Source of the DNA: an uncultured Bacteroidota bacterium
GTDB taxonomy: Bacteria; Bacteroidota; Bacteroidia; NS11-12g; UBA9320
Reading direction: 5' to 3'
DNA length: 64,000 nt
Assembly (NCBI GenBank): GCA_937124965.1
Contig: CAKZLB010000059.1
Location: 62,001 to 126,000, forward strand
Part shown: one piece after another, positions 51,727 to 60,417 of the stretch
How the letters are laid out: each line of letters opens with the position of its first letter
Numbering within the stretch: the stretch's first letter is position 1
The notes under the pieces: generated by a model
The model's database searches: none
Seen by the model: only the letters and a program-made list of their open reading frames with translations
What the model was told of the DNA's origin: nothing
Translations under genes and position numbers: made by a program

Positions 51727-54003
51727 GTGGTGATAAAACTGAATAGGGTATTTACAACGTCTTCAGCGGTTTGGATGGTTATATTAATTACCACAATAAC
51801 CACACTGTTTGGATACTTTGCTTTAACAGGGACAACTTATTCAGTCGATTTTGAACGTTACTACCCCAGAGAAAATGAGCAAATACAGTTTTACGAAACG
51901 TATAAAAAAGCATTTCTTGATTCAAGTGAGCGGACAATCGTTGCTGTGAAAACTGACAAGAGTGTGTTCAACCCCCATGTATTAAAAGAAATCGAAAAAC
52001 TAACAGACTCATTGCTGTCGTTAAAGAATGTGAATGCTGTTTCGTCAATTACAAATGCCAATTATCTCTCATATTCCTCCATAGTTGGTATTATTCAATT
52101 TCCATATGTTCACCCACAAGATCCGGAAATGGCAGAACGCGACTCCCAGTATATCGTTGATGAAAGCGAATTAGTAGGAACGTACATAGCTCAAAATCAC
52201 CACGGATTTTGTATCCAAATTCTGGGGAAATATGCTCTTTCCAATGAGGAAGCAGTAGTGTATAAGAACGATTTAACAAGGGTATTAAGAAATTGTGGTT
52301 TCAATGATTTCTATTTAGGTGGTCGCATTATTGGTCAAAAACACATACTTGACACAATGCAGCGTGAAATGATATTGTTTACGTTGTTATCCATGTGCGT
52401 AGTGCTAATTGTATTAGGTTTTATCTATAAAACAGTTTGGGGTTTGGCAGGGCCACTGCTAGTTATTGGTGTAACAACAATTTGGACCCTCGGAATAATG
52501 GCAATATTGCACATACCATTAGGACTATTTAGCTCAATAATTCCAGCTATTCTTTTTGTTATTGGAACCTCTGATGTTGTTCACATTTTGCACAAGTACA
52601 TTGACGAGTTGAGGCTTGGATTAAATAAATCAGAGTCCCTAATAAATGCATACAGGGAGGTTGGAAAGGCAACATTTTTAACAACGTTAACTACTATTAT
52701 TGGCTTTTTAACTCTGCTAACTTCAAGCATTGTACCGATAAGAGAGTTTGGGATTTTTGCAGCAGCAGGTGTGGGAATAGCTTTTTTGTTGACGTACACC
52801 TTGTTTCCTGCATTTTTACTTTTAACCCCAATTCCAAAGATTACAACAAGTCAAAATGGGGTTAAAACAAACGTACTATTAACAAAATGTTATTACGCTA
52901 TTCTGCGAAACAAGCCAGCTGTTCTTATTTGCTTTGGCGTGGCAATGACAGCGGGTGTTTGGACAGCTAGCAACTTAAAAGCAGACAATTACCTTACTGA
53001 GGAGTTGCCGGATAATGATCGTTTCAAAAAAGGCTTTAACTACATTGAAAAAAATTATTCAGGACTGCGCTCATTTGAAGTAGCTATAACGATAAAAGAT
53101 ACAAATAAGACCGCAATAAATTTTACCTCGCCAAAAATTCTTAAAGAAATTGATACACTAACACAGTACATTAATTCAAGTTATGCTGCTAATTCAGTTT
53201 ACAGCATTGCCACTGTAGTTAGAAGACTTTATGAAGCGAAAACGGGCGAATCATTAAAGGATAATGTGGTTTCAGACAATCAATTAAATTTTGTTTCACG
53301 AGAAGTTAAAAGTGCTTTACGTACAAAAAACGCACGATTATTAGTTAATAAGGAACTGCAAATGTCCAGGGTTAGTGGCTTGGTTAAGGATATTGGAGGT
53401 CACCGCAGCGTTGCAAAAGATAAGGACCTTGAAGAATTTGCACAAGTTAATTGTCCTTCATTGAATATTACAGTGACAGGCATGTCACATTTAATTGATC
53501 AGAACAATAAAAGGATTGTTCGAGACATGGTTGAAGGACTAATAATAGCGTTTTTTTTAGTGAGTCTTTTAATCGCCTTCATATACAAATCTTTTAAGAT
53601 TGTGTTGATTGCGCTAATCCCTAACCTAATTCCTTTGTTAGCAGTAACGATTCTGATGTACGTTTTGAAAATTAACCTAAACGTTTCTACGGCATTGATA
53701 TTTGCAATAGCTTTCGGTATTACAGTTGATGACACTATTCACTTTCTAAGTAAATTGAAACTTGAACTTGACAAAGGAGAAACGCTGTCAGACGCCATTG
53801 AAAACACTTTTGTTACAACTGGTAAGGCAATAATTATTACATCAATTATTTTATTTTTAGGCTTCATCGTGTTGGCACTATCAAGTTTTACGAGTAACTA
53901 CTATTTTGGCGTGTTGGTCAGCTTAACAATTGTATTTGCTGTTCTTAGTGATTTACTAGTACTTCCAGTGCTGTTACAGTGGAAAAGAACTCGTAATAAA
54001 TAG
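51727..54003 (+). CDS. RND/MMPL-superfamily exporter
   Basis: A 758-residue inner-membrane protein with 12 predicted helices in two halves: TM1 about 14-36, five more at 210-365, TM7 about 392-412, five more at 600-750. Each half has the SSD-like motif (GTSDVVHILHKYIDELRLG; FGITVDDTIHFLSKLKLEL). Two large periplasmic loops follow TM1 and TM7. Family members export lipids, hopanoids or drugs with proton energy. The start is GTG: GTG 51727 or GTG 51730. An ORF of 26 codons upstream ends in TGA 51731-51733, overlapping GTG 51730. ATG 51775 would cut TM1, so it is rejected. The 202-bp leader 51525-51726 holds nothing else clear. Confidence 0.9.
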   Translation: MVIKLNRVFTTSSAVWMVILITTITTLFGYFALTGTTYSVDFERYYPRENEQIQFYETYKKAFLDSSERTIVAVKTDKSVFNPHVLKEIEKLTDSLLSLKNVNAVSSITNANYLSYSSIVGIIQFPYVHPQDPEMAERDSQYIVDESELVGTYIAQNHHGFCIQILGKYALSNEEAVVYKNDLTRVLRNCGFNDFYLGGRIIGQKHILDTMQREMILFTLLSMCVVLIVLGFIYKTVWGLAGPLLVIGVTTIWTLGIMAILHIPLGLFSSIIPAILFVIGTSDVVHILHKYIDELRLGLNKSESLINAYREVGKATFLTTLTTIIGFLTLLTSSIVPIREFGIFAAAGVGIAFLLTYTLFPAFLLLTPIPKITTSQNGVKTNVLLTKCYYAILRNKPAVLICFGVAMTAGVWTASNLKADNYLTEELPDNDRFKKGFNYIEKNYSGLRSFEVAITIKDTNKTAINFTSPKILKEIDTLTQYINSSYAANSVYSIATVVRRLYEAKTGESLKDNVVSDNQLNFVSREVKSALRTKNARLLVNKELQMSRVSGLVKDIGGHRSVAKDKDLEEFAQVNCPSLNITVTGMSHLIDQNNKRIVRDMVEGLIIAFFLVSLLIAFIYKSFKIVLIALIPNLIPLLAVTILMYVLKINLNVSTALIFAIAFGITVDDTIHFLSKLKLELDKGETLSDAIENTFVTTGKAIIITSIILFLGFIVLALSSFTSNYYFGVLVSLTIVFAVLSDLLVLPVLLQWKRTRNK

Positions 54004-54019
54004 AATAATCAGGACTTCC

Positions 54020-54040
54020 AGCACAATGTTCTGTTGTGCT
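54020..54040. other. Hairpin after the RND gene
   Basis: AGCACAA (54020-54026) pairs with TTGTGCT (54034-54040) with a 7-nt loop. A run of A, not T, follows, so on the + strand it is a stem without terminator tract. Confidence 0.4.
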
Positions 54041-54147
54041 ATAAAAAAACAGTAAAATATTCTTAGTATGAGCACAATAATAGTATATGGGTGTGAGTTA
54101 ATACATAAGAATGTTGTTGGCACTCATTTACCACTATAAAAAACATT

Positions 54148-54618
54148 ATGAAAAACGGGACCTCCCTGGATGAGATTGATGTAAAAATACTCAAGCTTCT
54201 CCAAAGTGATGCCAAACTAACCGCCAAAAACATAGGAGACCGAATTGGGTTATCCCAAACACCGGTTTACGAAAGAGTAAAAAAATTAGAACGAAACGGA
54301 ATAATCAAGCGATATGTGGCTCTTGTGGAACCGGAATTGCTGGACAAGAGTTTAGTAGTATTAATGAATATTACTATCCAAGAGCACAAAATTGGTAGCA
54401 GGGAATCGTTTGTCAAGAGTATAACCGAACTTCCACAAGTAGTTGAACTCTACCATACCTCCGGAAGATTTGATTTCATAGCAAAAGTAAGGGTGTCTAA
54501 AGTTTCTGAATACAGAGACTTTTTGTTGGATAAAATTACGCCTATTGAAAACGTCAAGGACATTGATAGTCACATTGTTTTAGAAGAACTTAAATACACT
54601 ACATCTATCGATTTATAA
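54148..54618 (+). CDS. Lrp/AsnC-family transcriptional regulator (copy 1)
   Basis: A 156-residue regulator with an N-terminal helix-turn-helix (IDVKILKLLQSDAKLTAKNIGDRIGLSQTPVYERVKKLERNGIIKRY, about 9-58) and an RAM ligand-sensing domain (VVELYHTSGRFDFIAKVRVSK). Lrp-family proteins sense amino acids or feast/famine state. The next gene encodes a close paralogue, with 135 bp between; the two share most of the recognition helix (LSQTPVYERVKKLER against LTQTPVYERIRKLER), so they may bind related sites. Confidence 0.93.
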   Translation: MKNGTSLDEIDVKILKLLQSDAKLTAKNIGDRIGLSQTPVYERVKKLERNGIIKRYVALVEPELLDKSLVVLMNITIQEHKIGSRESFVKSITELPQVVELYHTSGRFDFIAKVRVSKVSEYRDFLLDKITPIENVKDIDSHIVLEELKYTTSIDL

Positions 54619-54627
54619 ATATACTTA

Positions 54628-54707
54628 AAACGAATTCGTTTAAATCTCAATAAGTTTTGTTAGTTTTTAACTAATTAACAACCTGATTTAAGTAAAAAAA
54701 ACTTATT
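54628..54707. promoter_or_regulatory. Cluster of dyad symmetries between the two Lrp genes
   Basis: AAACGAATTCGTTT (54628-54641) is a perfect 14-bp palindrome. TTAGTT (54660-54665) pairs with AACTAA (54669-54674), and AATAAGTTTT (54649-54658) pairs with AAAACTTATT (54698-54707). Such dyads suit Lrp/AsnC operators upstream of copy 2. No binding data can be inferred beyond symmetry. Confidence 0.45.
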
Positions 54708-54753
54708 ATTGATTAAACATAGGCTTTTTCCCTTTTTAAGTAATATTTAAACG

Positions 54754-55215
54754 ATGCATGTACTTGATGAGACAGACAAGAAAATTTTAAACCTCTTACA
54801 ATCAGATGGCAAGCTAACTGCTAAAAATTTGGCTGATTCAATAGGTTTAACGCAAACTCCTGTTTATGAGAGAATACGAAAACTTGAACGGTTAGGCATT
54901 ATCGACAAGTACGTTGCACTGGTAAATCCGTCTTTACTGAATAAAGACCTTGTTGTCTTTATGAACATTACAATCAAAGAACATGTTGCGGGTAGTCGTG
55001 AAAAACTAGTAGCTGCATTGACTGATATAAACGAGGTTACGGAACTATACCACACTTCGGGTCGTTATGATTTTATGGCAAAAGTTCGAGTAGCGGACGT
55101 CAAGGATTATAGAGACTTTTTGGTTGAGAAAGTTGGCAAGATTGATAATATCAAAGACATTACAAGTCACATGGTGTTAGATGATATTAAAACGTCAACT
55201 AAAATTTCACTTTGA
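54754..55215 (+). CDS. Lrp/AsnC-family transcriptional regulator (copy 2)
   Basis: A 153-residue paralogue of the gene before, similar from end to end: HTH with DKKILNLLQSDGKLTAKNLADSIGLTQTPVYERIRKLERLGIIDKY and RAM domain TELYHTSGRYDFMAKVRVAD. Both keep KLTAKN, QTPVYER and GSRE, pointing to tandem duplication. The last 9 bp overlap the convergent CDF transporter gene. A dyad-rich region lies before the start. Confidence 0.93.
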   Translation: MHVLDETDKKILNLLQSDGKLTAKNLADSIGLTQTPVYERIRKLERLGIIDKYVALVNPSLLNKDLVVFMNITIKEHVAGSREKLVAALTDINEVTELYHTSGRYDFMAKVRVADVKDYRDFLVEKVGKIDNIKDITSHMVLDDIKTSTKISL

Positions 55216-56103
55216 AATATTCTGAACGGGTATTGCGCCTTCTCCACACAGTTCATCTGTCAACTCGGTTTCTATGGTATAATGTTTAAACGAGTACTTT
55301 TCCATTACTTCTTTAACCTCATTTTTTACAGACAGCAGTTCCGACAAATTATTTATTGGTAACAATTTAATGTGAGTAGTAAAAACATGCTGTTCACCTT
55401 CCAACGACCATACATGCGTGTGGTGTACATTATCTACTCCTTTAACGCTCCTTATTTTGGCTTCAATACTATCCACATCAACATCGTTTGGAGTTCCTTG
55501 TAAAAAGAGAAACACAGTTTCTTTTAAGCGCTTAATCACATTCCATAGGATGTAAAATGTAATTGCCAACGACAAAATTGGATCAAGGAACGGAACATCT
55601 TTGAACATTAATATTACTGAAACCACCAGAATGGCAACCCAACCCAGAACGTCTTCAATTAAGTGCCATGAAATAACACGTTCATTCATGGTTTTGCCAG
55701 TACTTAGGCGCCAAGCAGCATAGCCGTTTACAGATATCCCGACAAGGGCAAAAAGAAACATTCCTTGTGCATTTGATTGTTCAGGATTAATGATTCGTTC
55801 AATCGCCTCAGACACGATAAAGCCAGAACTAATAATTATGACAACAGAATTTATTAAAGCACCTAAAAGGGAGAACCTTGCGTACCCAAAGGAGTATTTT
55901 TTATCTGGCTTTTGTTGTGCTTTCTTTTCTAACATCCAGGAAAGCCCTAAAGACAAACTGTCTCCAAAATCATGGACAGCATCAGACAGGATTGCGACAC
56001 TATTTACATACAGCCCAACGATAATTTCTAGAATAGTAAAACCAAGATTTAGAAAAAAGGCAACTTTTAAGTTTGAATTAGATCGTTGATGATTATGAGC
56101 CAT
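55207..56103 (-). CDS. Cation diffusion facilitator (zinc/divalent metal efflux) transporter
   Basis: A 298-residue inner-membrane metal/proton antiporter. Six helices; the transport-site motifs are SDAVHDFGDSLS (TM2) and HLIEDVLGWVAIL (TM5), giving the HxxxD pairs of zinc transporters. A C-terminal cytoplasmic domain follows with HHTHVWSLEGEQHVFTTHI, a His-rich metal-sensing face. A small membrane protein gene ends 1 bp before its start, so the two are an operon. Confidence 0.94.
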   Translation of the reverse strand: MAHNHQRSNSNLKVAFFLNLGFTILEIIVGLYVNSVAILSDAVHDFGDSLSLGLSWMLEKKAQQKPDKKYSFGYARFSLLGALINSVVIIISSGFIVSEAIERIINPEQSNAQGMFLFALVGISVNGYAAWRLSTGKTMNERVISWHLIEDVLGWVAILVVSVILMFKDVPFLDPILSLAITFYILWNVIKRLKETVFLFLQGTPNDVDVDSIEAKIRSVKGVDNVHHTHVWSLEGEQHVFTTHIKLLPINNLSELLSVKNEVKEVMEKYSFKHYTIETELTDELCGEGAIPVQNISK

Positions 56104-56104
56104 T

Positions 56105-56470
56105 TTATTGAAAACGGAAGATAGATATAATTCCGGTTATGACGACTATTACTATGGATATTGACAAACCATATTCGAACAAACGTATCGAATTCAAGGT
56201 AGTTAAAAAATGGCGTGTTTTAAACTTAGCCCAAAACTCCAAAAGGTAAACGACTGAAAATGCTACGTTAGCGATAAGCAAACAAAGCGATACTTCGCGC
56301 CAATAGCTTGTCCAGTAACTACTATCTTTTGAGTTTATTAAATGCTCTAAACCAGACATAATTACAATGAAAATTAATAATGTAACATTAAATCTCACTC
56401 TTTTGGTTTCCCACCTTTTAAGGATGTTGGTTACTGTCAATGGTGGGTTAAAATCGTCGTCTAATATCAT
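56105..56470 (-). CDS. Small membrane protein upstream of the CDF transporter
   Basis: A 121-residue protein with three hydrophobic helices (about 28-46, 59-80, 97-117) and a polar N-terminal tail. I do not recognise the family. Same strand as the CDF gene, 1 bp apart, so probably its partner or modulator. Confidence 0.75.
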   Translation of the reverse strand: MILDDDFNPPLTVTNILKRWETKRVRFNVTLLIFIVIMSGLEHLINSKDSSYWTSYWREVSLCLLIANVAFSVVYLLEFWAKFKTRHFLTTLNSIRLFEYGLSISIVIVVITGIISIFRFQ

Positions 56471-56587
56471 TTTTAAAATAAAACAAACTGATTATTAATG
56501 CTTTAAAAGTTTTTTCATAAGTGCAAAGCAACCTTCTAACAAACCTATAGACTAAAAAGTATACAACAAAATACTTAATAGCACTTT

Positions 56588-58486
56588 ATGAAAAAATCAT
56601 TCACTCAGAAAACATACTTACTAGGTAAGTCATTCTTTTTACTTTTATTTTCAATCATACTTACAACAGTAAATGCACAGACGCAATGCATTGACAAATT
56701 AGATTTTAAATATGTGGTTGATCATCAGTCTAAAACCGTAAAATATATTGCCGTTGCTTCAAAAGGTGCATTAGCTTTTGAATGGGACTTCGGTAACAAA
56801 AAGGGGTCTAAAGACAAGGAGGTTAAACAGACGTATGATTCAGCGGGATATTACAAAGTATGTTTAACAGCCTATGGTTTTGACAAAACAACCAAAACAA
56901 GATGTTCCACTACTGTGTGCAAACGAATCAAGATTAACAATTGTAACTTATTAAAGGTTGACTTCTCGTCTGCAACTGATGGATTGACGGCAAAGTTTGA
57001 AGCGAAATCAAACAGTAAAACGGTAGTTTATGGCTGGAGTTTAGGTGATAACTCGGCGGAAAGAGGAGCAGCAGTAAAGCACACATACTCCAAAGAAGGA
57101 GGGTACAAAGTATGCCTAATTGCAAAAGACACAGTGACTGGTTGTGAAGCAAGAGTTTGTAAAGAAATTAAAGTTGAGAACCCATGTAAACTAGAAGCGG
57201 CTTTCGAGTTTAGTCGTGATGGTTTAACGGTTAAAGTTGCTGCAAAATCAAACAGTAAATCTGTGGTATACGGATGGACGTTTGGAGACGGATCGTCAGA
57301 GCGTGGTCGGGAATCAAAACACACGTATACAAAAGTTGGTGGATACACTATTTGTTTGGTTGCCAAAGACACAACTACAGGATGTGTTGTCCGAGTTTGC
57401 AAAGATGTGAAGTTTGAGGACCCATGTGAATTAAAAGGAGAGTTTGTGTTCTCACAGGATGGAAACGATTTTAAGTTTAACGCAAAATCGAATGGAAAAA
57501 CGGCTCGTTACGTATGGAAGTTTGGTGATGATGAATCAGCTAAAGGAGCTGAAGTAAAACACACGTACAAAAAACCAGGAACCTACGAAGTTTGCGTGTT
57601 AATTTTCACTGAAAAAACAGAAACAAGCAAAGGTTGTGAGATTAAAGTATGCAAACGTGTAATTGTAAAGGGTAAAACGGACTGCGATTTACGAGCAAGT
57701 TTTACGTACAAGCAAAATGGGACCAAAATAGCTACCATGGCAGAATCTAATGAAAAAGGAATTTTGTACTATTGGTCGTGGGGTGACGGTACTTCGGGTC
57801 ACGGTATTAGTGCAACACACAAGTACAAAAAGTACGGCGTTTATGAAGTGTGTTTAATTGCTTTTAATCCAAAAACGAAGTGTAAGGTCTGTGTTTGTAA
57901 AAGAGTAGTAGTTGAAAAGCCTTGCAGATTAAAAACACGATTGAAGTACACAATAGATGGAAATAATGTCCAGTTCAAAGCAAGAAGCAACAGTAAAAAT
58001 GTAGTATATGGTTGGTCTTTTGGTGATGGCAACTCAGATAGAGGCAACCCAGTAAAGCATGAATACAAAAAACCAGGTATCTACACGGTAAAATTAATTG
58101 CTAAAGACACAAATTCTGGGTGTATTGTAACCAAAACATTTAAGATAATCATTAATGCTAAAAACAAACGCAGTACGGTTATGATTGGCGAAGAGGAAGA
58201 CGGCATGGATGTGTCTCAATCAGGAGCACAAACTCCAGAAGCAGAATCTTCAAATTGGACTGCAAGTGCATACCCAGTACCAGCTTCTGGCACGTTAGCA
58301 TTTGAAGCTGATAAAGACTTAAAGTCTGTTCGAATTTTGAATTCAAGCGGGACTCAAGTATATAAGAATGAGCTCGGTTCAACGGAAAAAATTGATATAT
58401 CTACACTACCTACAGGGTACTATTTTGCTCACTTAACTGCAGCTGATGGTACTGTTAAAGTTGTCAAGTTTGCAAAAAGCGAATAG
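56588..58486 (+). CDS. Secreted PKD-repeat protein with T9SS type A sorting domain
   Basis: A 632-residue protein with signal peptide (TTVNAQ) and six PKD-like repeats of about 80 residues (about 33-535). Repeats are built around VVYGWSFGDG, the HTY/Y-x-x-x-GxY-x-V-C-L strand, and a G-C-x-x-x-V-C pair. Each repeat carries a Cys at its start and two or three more, so a ladder of disulfides is likely. The protein is Lys-rich. The C-terminus (AYPVPASGTLAFEAD, ending VKVVKFAKSE) is a type A sorting domain. A strong bidirectional terminator follows. Confidence 0.88.
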   Translation: MKKSFTQKTYLLGKSFFLLLFSIILTTVNAQTQCIDKLDFKYVVDHQSKTVKYIAVASKGALAFEWDFGNKKGSKDKEVKQTYDSAGYYKVCLTAYGFDKTTKTRCSTTVCKRIKINNCNLLKVDFSSATDGLTAKFEAKSNSKTVVYGWSLGDNSAERGAAVKHTYSKEGGYKVCLIAKDTVTGCEARVCKEIKVENPCKLEAAFEFSRDGLTVKVAAKSNSKSVVYGWTFGDGSSERGRESKHTYTKVGGYTICLVAKDTTTGCVVRVCKDVKFEDPCELKGEFVFSQDGNDFKFNAKSNGKTARYVWKFGDDESAKGAEVKHTYKKPGTYEVCVLIFTEKTETSKGCEIKVCKRVIVKGKTDCDLRASFTYKQNGTKIATMAESNEKGILYYWSWGDGTSGHGISATHKYKKYGVYEVCLIAFNPKTKCKVCVCKRVVVEKPCRLKTRLKYTIDGNNVQFKARSNSKNVVYGWSFGDGNSDRGNPVKHEYKKPGIYTVKLIAKDTNSGCIVTKTFKIIINAKNKRSTVMIGEEEDGMDVSQSGAQTPEAESSNWTASAYPVPASGTLAFEADKDLKSVRILNSSGTQVYKNELGSTEKIDISTLPTGYYFAHLTAADGTVKVVKFAKSE

Positions 58487-58505
58487 TGGATTGCGTATTA
58501 ACAAC

Positions 58506-58539
58506 AAAAAAGCCCGCTTCATTTGATGCGGGCTTTTTT
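58506..58539. terminator. Bidirectional intrinsic terminator
   Basis: AGCCCGC (58511-58517) pairs with GCGGGCT (58528-58534) around a 10-nt loop, flanked by five A before and six T at the end. It lies between convergent genes ending at 58486 and 58561. Confidence 0.93.
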
Positions 58540-58560
58540 AGTTAAAAAAATTAGGTGTTG

Positions 58561-58977
58561 TTACATTGGGTGACAATGAAACGAGATTTCTTTAGTTTGA
58601 GAAGCCCCAGAATGGTCAGTCAAAGCTTCAATACTCAACGTCATGTTGCTGTGTCCAGAAACATTGTTTACCCAATGTTCGTGAATATGAAACATTTTGG
58701 AATCTGAGTGTGCGTGCTTGTTAAAAACAACTGTGTCATTATTTGAGGTATTAATAATGTTGATTTCGTAACCGTGCATTTCAACATCATAAGAAATCAT
58801 TCCATTGATAAAAACAGTATCCCCTTTTCCATACATAGTGCCTGCAACAGGGTCAGAAATATCAAAAGTTACAGCTGTTGGTTCTGGAGTAACAGTCTCC
58901 TCATCGTCCTTACAAGCGTTGATTGAAAAAGTTAGTAATGTTACTATTGCGATGATTGATATATTTTTAAAATTCAT
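58561..58977 (-). CDS. His-rich lipoprotein, DUF4625-like
   Basis: A 138-residue lipoprotein (lipobox FSINAC, Cys22). After an acidic linker (DDEETVTPEPT) comes a beta-sandwich with several His clusters: MHGYEINI, KHAHSDSKMFHIHEHW, SGHSNM and FHCHPM at the C-terminus. It resembles DUF4625 and could bind a metal such as copper or zinc (inference). ATGA overlap with the upstream barrel gene shows they are coupled. Confidence 0.8.
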   Translation of the reverse strand: MNFKNISIIAIVTLLTFSINACKDDEETVTPEPTAVTFDISDPVAGTMYGKGDTVFINGMISYDVEMHGYEINIINTSNNDTVVFNKHAHSDSKMFHIHEHWVNNVSGHSNMTLSIEALTDHSGASQTKEISFHCHPM

Positions 58978-59903
58978 TTTGTGTCTTTTTTTGTGTTTAA
59001 TAGATATAAGAATTGAAAAGTGAAAAGACGATTTGGAGTCGTTAAACCGTCTGAAAGATTGGAAGAAATTGGTATTTGATAATATGCTCGTAACCCAACA
59101 GAGTTCAGGTACAATGATGACCCAATTTGTGCTGCAATAAGCTCAACACCACTGAACGGGTTTTTTGTATTTAGACTATGATATAGATAGTCTTTTTGAC
59201 GATGCAATTGATAAATACCTATTTGAGGAATTAATGTAGAACGTTCATTTTTAAACCTATAGAAGAATATGTTGGTTGATGATATTTCATTACCAAAGCG
59301 ATAGTCATTGGAATTCGTTCCATATGTCATCGTTCCAACTTCCGAACTAAAACCAAGGTTAAATCTCCTAACGGAGAACAGGTAGCTTATGCCTCCTGAA
59401 AACGTACCTGTTCCTGGCTGTAAGTTTGGAAGGGTGAAACGAGTATCATTATCGATTCTGCCCGAAGGAACTACCAACGAACCTCCCACAAACAAATTCA
59501 ATTGTTTGTCGGACATGGTGTTACCCTTATTCACGATTCCGTATAAAGGCTGGATTCTAATGTCCCCAATGCCCCGTACAATTGTTTTTGAAGAGTTCTC
59601 GACAACTGAGTTGTTCTTAAATGGAACGTAGCCAGAGACCATAAACTTCTCTGTAAAATAGTATCTACCCCACAGCACAGCTGTGTTAAAATCGTCTATG
59701 CTTGTTGTTCTATCCTCATTTGCGAATAAGGGTGGGTGTTCGGTGGTGAACTGATTGTATTGATATGTCAACCCAATCAGATGTTTTTTTTGAAAGGGCA
59801 CATATCCAAAACCAACGCCACCAGTGGAACAGCCACAGGCATCACAAGCCTGTACTATCATGTTAGACAATAACACAATAGTACATACTGCTATTAAGCG
59901 CAT
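58974..59903 (-). CDS. Outer-membrane barrel with N-terminal Cys motif (CDACGCS)
   Basis: A 309-residue protein with a signal ending in VQAC; the mature N-terminus begins CDACGCSTGG, a short Cys motif that looks able to bind metal. The rest is amphipathic strands (HLIGLTYQYNQF, KLNLFVGGSLVVPSG-like, FRTFRFNLGFSSE-like) typical of a beta barrel, ending FTFQFLYLL. Members of this type lie near copper or heavy-metal genes in Bacteroidota. Middle gene of the 60.3-58.6 kb operon. Confidence 0.75.
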   Translation of the reverse strand: MRLIAVCTIVLLSNMIVQACDACGCSTGGVGFGYVPFQKKHLIGLTYQYNQFTTEHPPLFANEDRTTSIDDFNTAVLWGRYYFTEKFMVSGYVPFKNNSVVENSSKTIVRGIGDIRIQPLYGIVNKGNTMSDKQLNLFVGGSLVVPSGRIDNDTRFTLPNLQPGTGTFSGGISYLFSVRRFNLGFSSEVGTMTYGTNSNDYRFGNEISSTNIFFYRFKNERSTLIPQIGIYQLHRQKDYLYHSLNTKNPFSGVELIAAQIGSSLYLNSVGLRAYYQIPISSNLSDGLTTPNRLFTFQFLYLLNTKKDTK

Positions 59904-59956
59904 GTAATTATTTTAAGTTAAAAATTGTAAAATGTTGTTTGGCTTAGGATGACGTT

Positions 59957-60310
59957 TTAAGAAATTGGTGGTTTTAACAATCCACTTAAGTCAGGTGAGG
60001 TATAAAAAGAATAATCTCGATCACAGATAGCAGTAGAAATTATTTGTTGATTAAAGGAAACAGGGTGAGATTCTAAAATAAAAGACAAGAGCTTTAATTC
60101 AATTACAATACCTTTTTGTGGTTGAACGTCATCTATCTTTTTTGCAAGCACACAATGCCCACCACAGTCAGAGTCCTCGACAAACCTATTTTCACATAGC
60201 TCAGATACAATGTAACTTTTTTCAATTTGAAACCATGTAAACACAGCAATGTTCAGAGCAAAGCTTGAACACAAAACAACGCATAACGATATGGCTATAA
60301 ACCGCTTCAA
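59957..60310 (-). CDS. Small membrane-anchored Cys motif protein (CENR...CGGHC)
   Basis: A 117-residue protein with an N-terminal anchor (about 5-28), then ELCENRFVEDSDCGGHCVLAKKI; the C-x-N-R and C-G-G-H-C motif is shared by small Bacteroidota proteins found near metal-efflux genes. The function is unknown; metal or redox handling is an inference. The start is TTG 60310, supported by a promoter box exactly 5 nt before it; no ATG is available. First gene of the operon with the barrel and the His-rich lipoprotein. Confidence 0.75.
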   Translation of the reverse strand: MKRFIAISLCVVLCSSFALNIAVFTWFQIEKSYIVSELCENRFVEDSDCGGHCVLAKKIDDVQPQKGIVIELKLLSFILESHPVSFNQQIISTAICDRDYSFYTSPDLSGLLKPPIS

Positions 60311-60315
60311 TCTGA

Positions 60316-60323
60316 CAAAGGTA
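60316..60323 (-). promoter_or_regulatory. -7 promoter box 5 nt before the TTG start of the metal operon
   Basis: TACCTTTG on the minus strand, then TCAGA, then TTG 60310. The spacing equals that of other genes here and fixes the TTG start. Confidence 0.55.
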
Positions 60324-60404
60324 TCACGATATTTAGACAGAGATAGTGATAATAATCATTTTTTGAGCATCAATTCTTACGAACCAGTATCACTCTAATA
60401 TTGG

Positions 60405-60412
60405 TATATTTG
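60405..60412 (+). promoter_or_regulatory. -7 promoter box 5 nt before the serine hydrolase
   Basis: TATATTTG, then AGTAA, then ATG 60418. Confidence 0.6.
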
Positions 60413-60417
60413 AGTAA

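Noticed and set aside
54068-54139. 23-codon ORF just upstream of the first Lrp gene
   Set aside because: No run of regulatory codons, no terminator/antiterminator pair, and its peptide shows nothing recognisable.
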